The notes beneath the pieces were generated by a model. It saw nothing but the letters and a program-made list of their open reading frames with translations. It was not told the DNA's origin and did no database searches. Positions 1 to 7,320 of a stretch of 11,567 nt of DNA are shown piece by piece. The stretch is from Acetobacteraceae bacterium (GTDB taxonomy: Bacteria; Pseudomonadota; Alphaproteobacteria; Acetobacterales; Acetobacteraceae): the NCBI GenBank assembly GCA_947476855.1, contig CANJSR010000123.1, forward strand, positions 1 through 11,567. The letters are read 5' to 3'. Numbering within the stretch: the first letter of the stretch is position 1; every line of letters starts with the position of its first letter. The position numbers and the translations under genes were made by a program.

Positions 1-1554
1 GGAACCATAGCGTTTCAGAGAGCCGGTTTCTCCAACCGCGTTGGGGCGCTGGAAGATCCAGTTCTGCCAGGCGGTCAGGCGGCCGAAGATGCGGGTTTCC
101 ATCGTTTCGGGTCCGGCGAAGCGGAGGTTGGCCTCCAGGCCGGTCAAGGCGTCGGCGGAGAAGGAAGCGCGTTCCTGCAACAGCATCCGCACGTCGTCTT
201 CCCAGTCGATGGCGTCGGATGTGGTGGTGACCAGGCCGTGTTCGTCGGCGGCGGCCGCGTCCAGGGCCGAACCGATCGTGGTGTGGGCGGCATCAAGGCT
301 TTCGGGTTCGCCGAGGAAGCGCGCTTGCAGGCGAGTCAGGCCGTTGCCCATCGGGTAGGCGCCGAAGTTCATGGGTGACAGCGTCATCGTGGCGGATTCG
401 TGCATCACGCAGCGGTCGGCGGCGAAGGCGAGTTCGCACAGCGTGCCGGCAAAGCAGCTTCCGGGCTCGATCAGCGTGACCAGGCTGCGGGCGGTCATAT
501 CGATGCGCTTGAAGACCCGTTTCAGCAGCAACCGGATTTCGCGGATCAGCCACTCGTCCTGGCGCGCCTCCAGCATTGCGTCGACGGCGAGGACGCGGGC
601 GGGATCGCCCGTCGTCCGGAACACCAGCAGGCCGAGGCTGGGTTCGTTCAGGCGCAGATGCAGGATCGCGTCATCCAGTTGGCGCGCCATCGCCAGGGGC
701 CAGAAGTCACAGCCTTCTCCATCGACCCTAGCCGGCCCGCTGATCGTGATCGTGGCGCGCCGTTCCGCGCGATGCAGGTCGACGGTCACGAGATCGTAGG
801 TGACGCGGCCCTCTTCGATCGTCCGCCGCAATGGATCCAGGCGGATGCCGGCCGGCGCCGGACCATCGCCAGCCATCGCCAACGCGCGCGCCCGAACGCG
901 TTCCTCCCACGCTGATGGTGGCACGATCTCATCCACCAGTCGCCACTCCACGGCCCGCTTGCCGCGCACGCCTTCCTCAGTCGTGCAGAAGACATCGGCG
1001 CGATCCCGGCGGACGCGGCGCTTGTCCGTCAGGCGCGTCAGGCCGCCAGTGCCGGGCAGCACGGCCAGCAGCGGCAGTTCCGGCAGCGACACGGTGGAAC
1101 GGCGATCGTCGATCAGCATGATATGATCGGCCGTCAGGGCCAGTTCATACCCGCCGCCCGCCGCGCTGCCGCTGATCGCCGCCAGATACCGCTGGCCGGA
1201 ATGGGCCGAGGCATCCTCGATCGCCAACCTGGTTTCATTCGTGAACTTGCAGAAGTTCACCTTGTGCCCATGCGACGCCTTGCCAAGCATCCGGATATTG
1301 GCCCCGGCGCAGAAGACGTTGTCGCGGGCGGAGCGGAGGATGACGGCACGGACCTCGGGATGTTCAAACCGCAGGCGCTGGACAGCGTCGGCGAGTTCGA
1401 TGTCCACGCCCAGGTCATAGGAGTTCAGCTTCAACTCATACCCACCCAGCAGCGGCGCATCCGGGTCGACATCCATGGTCAGTGTCGCGACCGGGCCGTC
1501 AAAGGATAGTTTCCAATGACGATAACGGGACGGGTCTGTCTGGAAGTCGATCAT
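1..1554 (-). CDS. boxC: Benzoyl-CoA-dihydrodiol lyase BoxC (3' end beyond window)
   Basis: BoxC opens the ring of 2,3-epoxybenzoyl-CoA in the aerobic benzoyl-CoA pathway, giving 3,4-dehydroadipyl-CoA semialdehyde plus formate; it is cytosolic. The frame is open from an ATG at 1554 through base 1, giving 518 residues with no stop; the family is about 550 residues, so a few dozen C-terminal residues are missing. It begins MIDFQTDPSRYRHWKLSFDG and retains the family's TAWQNWIFQRPNAVGE signature near residues 494-509. It is a double crotonase fold. In the first half, FCAGAN (81-86), AAGGGYELAL (131-140) and PELPLLAVLPGTGG (158-171) form the oxyanion/active-site segments; E137 and E159 align with the catalytic glutamates of enoyl-CoA hydratase. 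The second half carries GSCFAGTLCELAFAADR (365-381). Its start codon overlaps the hydrolase stop as ATGA, with no strong Shine-Dalgarno, so translation is probably coupled. boxA/boxB are not in view. Confidence 0.95.
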   Translation of the reverse strand, partial: MIDFQTDPSRYRHWKLSFDGPVATLTMDVDPDAPLLGGYELKLNSYDLGVDIELADAVQRLRFEHPEVRAVILRSARDNVFCAGANIRMLGKASHGHKVNFCKFTNETRLAIEDASAHSGQRYLAAISGSAAGGGYELALTADHIMLIDDRRSTVSLPELPLLAVLPGTGGLTRLTDKRRVRRDRADVFCTTEEGVRGKRAVEWRLVDEIVPPSAWEERVRARALAMAGDGPAPAGIRLDPLRRTIEEGRVTYDLVTVDLHRAERRATITISGPARVDGEGCDFWPLAMARQLDDAILHLRLNEPSLGLLVFRTTGDPARVLAVDAMLEARQDEWLIREIRLLLKRVFKRIDMTARSLVTLIEPGSCFAGTLCELAFAADRCVMHESATMTLSPMNFGAYPMGNGLTRLQARFLGEPESLDAAHTTIGSALDAAAADEHGLVTTTSDAIDWEDDVRMLLQERASFSADALTGLEANLRFAGPETMETRIFGRLTAWQNWIFQRPNAVGETGSLKRYGS

Positions 1555-2327
1555 TGGGGCAGGTCCAGGGCGAAGCCGGTGATCGCGGCCAGGGTCTCGT
1601 TCTTCGCTTCCAGATGCGGGGCGTGGCGCGCATCCGGGATCAGGCGGGTCTTCACCTGGACCCGGACGTGGTCGGTCAGCGCATCAAGCTGGTCCGGGGA
1701 ACCATAGGGATCGTCGGCGCCCTGCAACCCCAGGACCGGGACACGGATCGACGGCAGACACGCGGTGATATCAAACGCACGGAAGCGGAGGTCCAGCCAG
1801 GCACCGTTCCAGCCATGAAACGCGTTGTCCACGTCATCGTGATACCGCGAAAGGCGGGCACGCAGGTCGCCCTGGGCGTAGACATCACGAATGGCCTCGA
1901 TGCTGCGGATGTTGATGTCTTCCACGAAGAAATGCGCGGCGATGGTGACCAGGCCCGCCAGCCGCTCATCCGCGACCTGCCCGGCGTGGATCGCGGCGAT
2001 CGAGCCACCATCGGAATGACCAACCAGGATGTGCCGGCCGATCCCAGCCGCATCCAACACGCGCGGCAGAACGTCCAGCGCCTCGTCATGCATATACGTC
2101 ATCGGCCAGGGCAGGGGGGCCGGGTCGGACCGGCCGTAGCCAAAGCGCGACCAGGCGAACACCGGCAGTCCGGTCCATGCGGCGAGCGTTTCCGGCACGT
2201 CGCGCCACAGATCGACGCAGCCCAGGCCTTCATGCAGCAGCACCAGGGTCGGCCCCGAGGACTCAGCACCCCACCAGGCGGTTTCCAGCCTCCTGTCATC
2301 CAGAACCATTTCGCCGCGAACCGTCAT
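1551..2327 (-). CDS. Alpha/beta hydrolase embedded in the box operon
   Basis: This is a 258-residue alpha/beta-hydrolase-fold enzyme, probably a cytosolic esterase, lactonase or thioesterase. A complete triad can be placed: nucleophile S105 in GHSDGGS (103-109), acid D205 or D206 in LQGADDPYG, and H235 in PDARHAPH. The loop after the first core strand reads LLHEGLG (30-36), with Glu following His where many relatives have HG. No signal peptide or membrane segment is visible. It sits between the CoA ligase and boxC, sharing 4 bp (ATGA) with each, so it is very likely made with them. Lactone-hydrolase-like genes are known in some box clusters, so a role in hydrolysing an oxepin/lactone side product or a dead-end CoA thioester is plausible. 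That role is inferred from context only; the fold is certain, the substrate unknown. Confidence 0.88.
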   Translation of the reverse strand: MTVRGEMVLDDRRLETAWWGAESSGPTLVLLHEGLGCVDLWRDVPETLAAWTGLPVFAWSRFGYGRSDPAPLPWPMTYMHDEALDVLPRVLDAAGIGRHILVGHSDGGSIAAIHAGQVADERLAGLVTIAAHFFVEDINIRSIEAIRDVYAQGDLRARLSRYHDDVDNAFHGWNGAWLDLRFRAFDITACLPSIRVPVLGLQGADDPYGSPDQLDALTDHVRVQVKTRLIPDARHAPHLEAKNETLAAITGFALDLPQ

Positions 2328-3832
2328 GTCTCACGCAGCCGGAAGCGTTGGATTTTCCCGGTCGCGGTCTTGGGCAGCGTGTCCGTGAATTCAATCCAGC
2401 GCGGATACTTCCAGACGCCGACACGATCCTTCACATGGCTCTGCAACACCCGGACCAGGTCCTCGGTTCCGGCACCGCCATCCCGCAGCACCACGAAGGC
2501 CTTGGGCTTGGTCAGCCCGTCGCCGTCCTGCCGCCCGATCACCGCGGCCTCCAGAACCGTCGGGTGAGAGATCAACGCCTCCTCCACCTCGAACGGAGAC
2601 ACCCAGACGCCGCTGACCTTCAGCATCTCATCGGAACGCCCGCGGAACCGGAACGTACCGTCTTCCTCCCGGATGTAGGTGTCGCCGGTATAGGTCCATT
2701 CGCCGCGGAACGTGGCACGGGTCTTGGCGCGCTGGTTCCAATAGCCCTCGGCGGCGCTGGGCCCGCGCACCACCAACTCCCCTTCCTCCCCATGCGGCAC
2801 CGGGCGGTCGTGTTCATCGACCACACGAGCCTCGTATCCCGGCACCGGCTTGCCGCTGGTGCCGTAGCGGATGTCGCCGGGACGGTTGCTGATGAAAATA
2901 TGCAGCATCTCGGTGGAACCGATGCCGTCCAGGATGTCCACGCCAACCAGGGCATGCCAGCGATGGCCGATATCGGCGGGTAAAGCCTCGCCAGCGGAAA
3001 TGCACAGCCGCAGCCGATCCGATCCCGCCTTGGGGCCGATCAACGGATGGGCGAGCATCGCGGCGAACAGCGTCGGCACGCCGGCGAACAGGGTCGGCTG
3101 GTGCTTCCGCATCACGTCCAGCACGGCGTCCGGAGTCGGCCGGTCGGGCAGGAACACCGCGGTCGCCCCCACGGACATCGGGAAGGTCAGGCTGTTGCCC
3201 AGGCCGTAGGCGTGGAAGGCCTTAGCGGCCGAGAACATCACGTCATCGGCGCGGATGCCCAGCACGCGGGCGGCGTAGGTCTCGGCCGTGTCCCACAGCG
3301 CGGCGTGGACGTGCCGCACGCCCTTCGGCGAGCCCGTGGACCCGGACGAATAGAGCCAGAACGCCACCTCATCCGATGAACGCGGCAGGCTGGGCGTGGC
3401 AGGATCGCCGGATTCGAGGAATGCCTGGAAATCAGCCCCGTCCGAGGATCCATCGGGATTGGAAACAATCATCCGACGCATCGCCGGCACATTCCCCACC
3501 AGCCCCGCCGACACCACCGCCGCCTCCGCTCGGCTGTCCGCCAGGATATAGGCGATCATCTCGGCGGTCAGCAGCGTGTTGATCGGCACGGGGATCACCC
3601 CGGCCCGCAGGCACCCCCAGAAGGCGATCGGAAAATCCACCGTGTCCAGCAGCAGAAGAACGACACGGCGTTCCGGCTCGATCCCCGCCCGCGCCAAGGC
3701 GGAGGCGAACTGGCGCGTCGCCGTATCCAGTGCGCCATAGGTCAGCGTGCGCCAGGGATCGATGAACGCGATCCGGTCGCCGCGACCTTCCCGCACATGC
3801 CGATCCACGAACCAGTCCGCCGCGGTGCTCAT
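2324..3832 (-). CDS. bclA: Benzoate-CoA ligase (AMP-forming)
   Basis: The enzyme activates benzoate (or a close analogue) with ATP and CoA to benzoyl-CoA, the entry step of the box pathway. It is an ANL-superfamily adenylating enzyme of 502 residues, normal for the family. Motifs in order: P-loop YSSGSTGSPKG (161-171), AKAFHAYGLGN (203-213), DGIGSTEMLHIF (302-313, the A5 region and aryl pocket), YTGD (381-384), hinge region around GRSDEMLKVSG (398-408), and PKTATGKIQR (487-496) with catalytic lysine K493. The AYGLGN and EMLH segments are typical of benzoate-CoA ligases rather than acyl-CoA synthetases. I chose the ATG at 3832, one base after the SDR stop (TGAcATG). An in-frame GTG at 3874 would add 14 residues but overlaps the SDR by 41 bp and has no ribosome-binding site. 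The stop overlaps the hydrolase start (ATGA). 4-hydroxybenzoate or another aryl acid as substrate is not excluded. Confidence 0.93.
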   Translation of the reverse strand: MSTAADWFVDRHVREGRGDRIAFIDPWRTLTYGALDTATRQFASALARAGIEPERRVVLLLLDTVDFPIAFWGCLRAGVIPVPINTLLTAEMIAYILADSRAEAAVVSAGLVGNVPAMRRMIVSNPDGSSDGADFQAFLESGDPATPSLPRSSDEVAFWLYSSGSTGSPKGVRHVHAALWDTAETYAARVLGIRADDVMFSAAKAFHAYGLGNSLTFPMSVGATAVFLPDRPTPDAVLDVMRKHQPTLFAGVPTLFAAMLAHPLIGPKAGSDRLRLCISAGEALPADIGHRWHALVGVDILDGIGSTEMLHIFISNRPGDIRYGTSGKPVPGYEARVVDEHDRPVPHGEEGELVVRGPSAAEGYWNQRAKTRATFRGEWTYTGDTYIREEDGTFRFRGRSDEMLKVSGVWVSPFEVEEALISHPTVLEAAVIGRQDGDGLTKPKAFVVLRDGGAGTEDLVRVLQSHVKDRVGVWKYPRWIEFTDTLPKTATGKIQRFRLRET

Positions 3833-3833
3833 G

Positions 3834-4562
3834 TCAGTAGGTCGCGCGCCCGCCGGAGATATCGAAGACGGCACCAGTGGAGAAGCCGCACTCCTCGCTC
3901 GCCAGCCAGCAGATCAGGGAGGCGACTTCCTCGATCTCCCCGAACCGGCCGATGGGGATCTTCGACAGCATCCAGTCGATCTGCGTCTGCGTCATCTGCG
4001 AAAACAGTGGCGTCCGCACCGCGGCGGGGGTCACGCAATTCACCCGGATTTCGCTGGCCGCGAGTTCCTTGCCGAGCGATTTGGTGAGGCCGATGACGCC
4101 GGCTTTGGAGGCGGAGTAGGCGGAAGCCATCGGATTGCCCTCCTTCCCCGCGATGGAGGCGATGTTGACGATCCTTCCATAGCCGTTCCGTTGCATGAAC
4201 GGCACGACGGCGCGGTTGGAATAGAACACGCCCTTCAGGTTCACATCGATGACCCGATCCCAGGCGGGGACCGGATACTCCCACGTCGTGTGGTTGGGGC
4301 CGGTGATGCCGGCCGAGGTGACCATGATGTCGATCTTGCCCAGCGCCGTGGCGGTCGCCTCGGCCGCGGCCTGGACGGCGTCGGGGTCGGTGATGTCCAG
4401 CCGGACGGTGTGCGGCGCGCCCGACGCCGCCAGGGCCTTTTCGTCCATGTCCCACAGGCTGAGGCGCGCGCCCTCGGACGCCAGGCGATGGGCGACACCG
4501 GCGCCGATGCCCGAGCCACCGCCGGTTACGATCGCCACACGTCCGTCAAACCGTCCCGCCAT
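3834..4562 (-). CDS. SDR-family NAD(P)-dependent oxidoreductase, first gene of the box operon
   Basis: This is a 242-residue classical short-chain dehydrogenase/reductase. The nucleotide-binding motif TGGGSGIG is at 13-20; D38 after the second strand suggests NAD(H) preference. The usual NNAG motif reads TSAG (82-85). The catalytic tetrad is N108, S136, Y149 and K153 (YSASK 149-153). The C-terminal part ends DISGGRATY, as in FabG-like members. The start at 4562 is set by AGGGGA a few bases upstream and by the fold beginning immediately; the frame is open further upstream, but that stretch is not SDR-like. It lies one base ahead of the benzoate-CoA ligase and heads the minus-strand run, divergent from the cupin gene. 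The core box pathway has no SDR step, so it may act on a peripheral intermediate or an aromatic aldehyde/alcohol feeding benzoate. The family call is firm; the substrate is unknown. Confidence 0.92.
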   Translation of the reverse strand: MAGRFDGRVAIVTGGGSGIGAGVAHRLASEGARLSLWDMDEKALAASGAPHTVRLDITDPDAVQAAAEATATALGKIDIMVTSAGITGPNHTTWEYPVPAWDRVIDVNLKGVFYSNRAVVPFMQRNGYGRIVNIASIAGKEGNPMASAYSASKAGVIGLTKSLGKELAASEIRVNCVTPAAVRTPLFSQMTQTQIDWMLSKIPIGRFGEIEEVASLICWLASEECGFSTGAVFDISGGRATY

Positions 4563-4583
4563 TGGCGTTTCCCCTGTAGTGCT

Positions 4584-4605
4584 GTCCGGCGCGCATTCTC
4601 CGGAC
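4584..4605. promoter_or_regulatory. Perfect inverted repeat in the SDR/cupin divergent promoter region
   Basis: GTCCGG (4584-4589) and CCGGAC (4600-4605) form a perfect 6-bp inverted repeat with a 10-bp spacer. The centre-to-centre distance of 16 bp suits a dimeric regulator. It lies 22 bp upstream of the SDR start in the 151-bp divergent region (4563-4713), where the SDR 5' leader or promoter would be. It could be an operator for the benzoate operon, but in GC-rich DNA a 6-bp repeat can arise by chance. A weak sigma-70-like pair for the cupin gene (TTGCGT at 4641, TTACGG at 4664, 17-bp spacing) is also visible. Confidence 0.3.
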
Positions 4606-4713
4606 GCGGGCCGTCTTGGGCAAGGTGGGTCGTTCGGCCGTTGCGTGGGCCTGGGCTTCTGGCTTACGGTCCGGGTCCAGGATGGGCATCCCAACCGCCC
4701 CAGGAGGAAACCG

Positions 4714-5130
4714 ATGGACGACGCCACCAGCAGCCAACCCGCGCAGACTCTCGCTTACGCCCCGATCGCCAACCCGGTCTTTGTGCCCGGCCGCCGGTCG
4801 TTCTTCACCTATCGCGAACTGGGCGTGACCGAGGCGACCCACGGTCGCATGCGCGCCCAGATCACCAAGGCGACCCAGGGCCTCAGCGAGCCGACCGGCT
4901 GGCACTATCACGTGTGCGAGCAGCAGTTCGTCTACATGATGAAGGGCTGGGTCGACCTGGAATTCGAGGACGGCACCAAGGTGCATATGGTCGAGGGTGA
5001 CTCGCTGATGATCCCCGGCGGCATGCGCCACAACGAAACCGCGACGTCGAACGAGATGGAACTGCTGGAGATTTCGGTCCCGGCGAAGTTCGGCACCGTT
5101 CCGTGCGATCCCCCGGCGGGCCGTTCGTAA
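4714..5130 (+). CDS. Small single-domain cupin protein
   Basis: This is a 138-residue protein with one cupin beta-barrel. Motif 1 is WHYHVCEQQFVYMMKGW (63-79), with putative metal ligands H64, H66 and E69. Motif 2 is GDSLMIPGGMRH (95-106), with H106 as the remaining ligand. Metal binding is therefore likely; the enzyme activity, if any, cannot be told, since similar proteins include sensors, isomerases and dioxygenase-like enzymes. The start is well fixed by CAGGAGGAAA seven or so bases upstream of ATG, the strongest ribosome-binding site in the window. There is no signal peptide. It is transcribed divergently from the SDR-ligase-hydrolase-boxC operon, suggesting shared control and a possible part in aromatic metabolism; this is inference. 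It converges on the SARP-like regulator. Confidence 0.9.
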   Translation: MDDATSSQPAQTLAYAPIANPVFVPGRRSFFTYRELGVTEATHGRMRAQITKATQGLSEPTGWHYHVCEQQFVYMMKGWVDLEFEDGTKVHMVEGDSLMIPGGMRHNETATSNEMELLEISVPAKFGTVPCDPPAGRS

Positions 5131-5143
5131 AAGACCTGGGTAC

Positions 5144-5167
5144 GGGGGGCGTCATCCGGCGCCTCCC
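5144..5167. terminator. Hairpin between convergent cupin and regulator genes
   Basis: GGGGGGCG (5144-5151) pairs with CGCCTCCC (5160-5167) over 8 bp, with one G-U pair and an 8-base loop, in the 49-bp gap between the two convergent stop codons. Position and stability fit a bidirectional terminator. There is no T-run on either side, so it would not be a canonical intrinsic terminator. Confidence 0.35.
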
Positions 5168-5179
5168 GCCACCTGACGG

Positions 5180-7297
5180 TCAGGAAGCGGTCGCCCGCAG
5201 CCTTTCCGCCTGGTGCGCGATCTCATCTTCCGGAATCCCAGCCAGGCGCAGACCCTGCGCGTAGTGGATCCGGTCGCTCTCCCGCTCCAGCGGCGTGCCG
5301 GCCAGAAAACGCTCGATCGTGAAGTCCGGCTCGATCATCAGCAGCCGGCGGCGGACCGCGGCCGCTTCCTGGTGCCGTCCCAGATGCCCCAAGGCCGCCA
5401 GATACGGCTTGTAGGTGGCCGAGAAGGACGGATTGATCTCACTGACCGTGCGCCCCATCTCGACCGCCGATTCATAGTCCCGCTTCAGCAGATAGATCAG
5501 GATGAAGAACGCGTCGAAGAAGAACGCGTGCGGGTCCATGGGGGAGAGTTTCTTGTAGCGGTTGTTCCGCCGCTCCGCCTCATCCGGGTCGCCGGCATAG
5601 GCGTGGGTCACGGCCGACAGCGCCCAGGCCATCGCGAGATTCGGGTTCAGCGACAGCGCGCGTTCATGCAACGCCGCGGCTTCCCGCAGGCGGCGATGCA
5701 GGAAGGCGCGCACATGACCGGCGATCGCAAGGCCGCGCGCGTCGAAGGGATCGAGCACGATGGCCCGTTCCGCCAGCCGCCCGGCCTCGGCCATCAGGCT
5801 TTTCGGATCATCGGCCCAGTCCTGGCCCACCAGGAAGATGTGCCAATAGGCATACCAGGCATGGGCGGCGGCATAGTCCGGCTCCAGCGCGATCGCATTG
5901 GCCAGATGCGTGCCGGCCCGCATGAACTGCGGCTTTTCCATCCGCCCGATCAGCGGGATCGCCCGCAGCATCAGGTCGTAGGCCGACGCATCGACGGGCG
6001 GGCGGGCGGAGGTGCGACGCGCCTCGATCAGCAGGATTTCCGGGTCGATCTGGGCCACGACCTCGGCCGCGATCTCATCCTGGAGGGACAGGATGTCATT
6101 ACTCTGACGATCGAACCGGCGCGCCCAGACCACCTGGTTGCCGGCCCGCAGGTCGAGCAGGCGCATCGTGATCCGCAACCGGGTCCGCACGCGCTGGATC
6201 GTCCCGTCCAGCAGGAAGTCGATCCCGAAGGTGCGCCGGATCGCCGCCTCATCCCGGGTATCCGCCGCGAACCGGACCAGGGAGTTCGACGACACCACGA
6301 ACATCCAGCGGAAGCGGGACAAAGCGGTGGTGATTTCCTCGGCCAGGCCAGGCGCGAGATGGGCGTCTTCCTCGGTCACGCCGACCAACTGCATGGGCAT
6401 CACGCCGACATGGGCGCCACCGCGGTTGATCCGCATCGTGTCGCGGTACTCGGGCTCCTCGGTGCCATACTCCTCCCGCTCCGCCGGCGGGGCGGGTGGA
6501 GGCGGCGCGGGCGGGCGCAGGGGCATCCGGCTGCCCGAGGGGCCACGGATTTCATTCAGCAGCCGCTGCGTCTCCGGCGACGGCGCCGCATCCAACAAAT
6601 CCGCCAGAACCGCTCGGCAGCGATCATAGGCCTGGATCGCCATGCCGCGTTCACCGCGCACGGCGTGGGCGCGCATCAGGGCCCGCCACGCGCCTTCATG
6701 CGCGCGGTCGATCTGCAACAGGCGCTGGGCGGCGGGAATCGCGGCCTCGGGTTCAAGCTGTTCCTTCAGCAGCGCCTCGGCCACGTTGCGGGCACGGTCG
6801 CGGAGCCGTTCCCGTTCGGTGTTCAGCCAGGCGTCGAAGGTGGGGTCGATTCCGTCCAGGTCTTCCAGCAGGTCGCCATCCAGCAGCGACAGCGAGGCCG
6901 GCTGGGACGTGGTGGCGCGCATCACCTCCTCGACATCCACCCACACCGCGCCGGAGCGCAGGGCAAGCTGGTCGCGGGTGACGACCAGGATATCGCTCTT
7001 GGAGGGGCTGAGCGCTTCCAGCAGCCGGTGGATTTCCTGGCGGAGGGAAGCGCGGGCCTGTTCCTCGGGCCGCCTGCTCCAGAGCAGTTCGGCCAGCCGG
7101 CCGCGCAGAGCCGGGCGCGGAGCGGACAGGGCGACGGCGGCGAGCAGGGCACGGGTCTTCCGCCCGGCGGGCAGCACGTTCTCACTGTTGACCGTCCAGG
7201 CTTCCATCTGACCAATCAACCGCAGCCGGACGACAACCTGATCCTGGTTGTTGTCTTGCTGTTGGCTGTCAGGGCCCCTGGTGTTCCGGTCCGCCAT
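5180..7297 (-). CDS. SARP-like regulator: winged helix, BTAD, TolB-N-like domain and TPRs
   Basis: This is a 705-residue putative transcriptional activator. From the ATG at 7297 (GTG at 7300 is an equally possible start one codon earlier), a Gln/Asn-rich lead is followed by a SARP-type winged helix (about 22-117, including GRKTRALLAAVALS and a LAELLW segment). The bacterial transcriptional activation domain, helical and TPR-like, spans about 118-255. A proline linker PPAPPPPAPP (about 262-271) leads to a domain like the N-terminal TolB/FlgO-type domain seen in adenylate-cyclase-associated TPR proteins (about 297-425; GLAEEITTALSRFRWMFVV). The C-terminus (about 440-690) is a run of TPRs such as HLANAIALEPDYAAAHAWY. 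No ATPase, cyclase or membrane segment is visible, so it is cytosolic and probably senses through the C-terminal half. It lies downstream of gshA and converges on the cupin; its target genes are unknown. Confidence 0.88.
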   Translation of the reverse strand: MADRNTRGPDSQQQDNNQDQVVVRLRLIGQMEAWTVNSENVLPAGRKTRALLAAVALSAPRPALRGRLAELLWSRRPEEQARASLRQEIHRLLEALSPSKSDILVVTRDQLALRSGAVWVDVEEVMRATTSQPASLSLLDGDLLEDLDGIDPTFDAWLNTERERLRDRARNVAEALLKEQLEPEAAIPAAQRLLQIDRAHEGAWRALMRAHAVRGERGMAIQAYDRCRAVLADLLDAAPSPETQRLLNEIRGPSGSRMPLRPPAPPPPAPPAEREEYGTEEPEYRDTMRINRGGAHVGVMPMQLVGVTEEDAHLAPGLAEEITTALSRFRWMFVVSSNSLVRFAADTRDEAAIRRTFGIDFLLDGTIQRVRTRLRITMRLLDLRAGNQVVWARRFDRQSNDILSLQDEIAAEVVAQIDPEILLIEARRTSARPPVDASAYDLMLRAIPLIGRMEKPQFMRAGTHLANAIALEPDYAAAHAWYAYWHIFLVGQDWADDPKSLMAEAGRLAERAIVLDPFDARGLAIAGHVRAFLHRRLREAAALHERALSLNPNLAMAWALSAVTHAYAGDPDEAERRNNRYKKLSPMDPHAFFFDAFFILIYLLKRDYESAVEMGRTVSEINPSFSATYKPYLAALGHLGRHQEAAAVRRRLLMIEPDFTIERFLAGTPLERESDRIHYAQGLRLAGIPEDEIAHQAERLRATAS

Positions 7298-7320
7298 CAC
7301 TCACGCATGATTACCGAGAA

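Noticed and set aside
1482..2567. Plus-strand open frame of 361 codons opposite the hydrolase and ligase
   Set aside because: Antisense shadow; the opposite strand carries intact catalytic motifs and coupled starts/stops.
4563..4713. BoxR-type TGCA-N6-TGCA operator
   Set aside because: No TGCA occurs in this divergent region.
4563..4727. N-terminal extension of the SDR by 55 codons
   Set aside because: The extension overlaps the cupin ribosome-binding site and start, reads unlike an SDR, and the ATG at 4562 has AGGGGA upstream.
5172..5184. Palindrome CCTGACGGTCAGG over the regulator stop codon
   Set aside because: Five-bp arms with a 3-bp centre, too short to fold well and likely chance; the 8-bp hairpin at 5144-5167 is the better terminator candidate.
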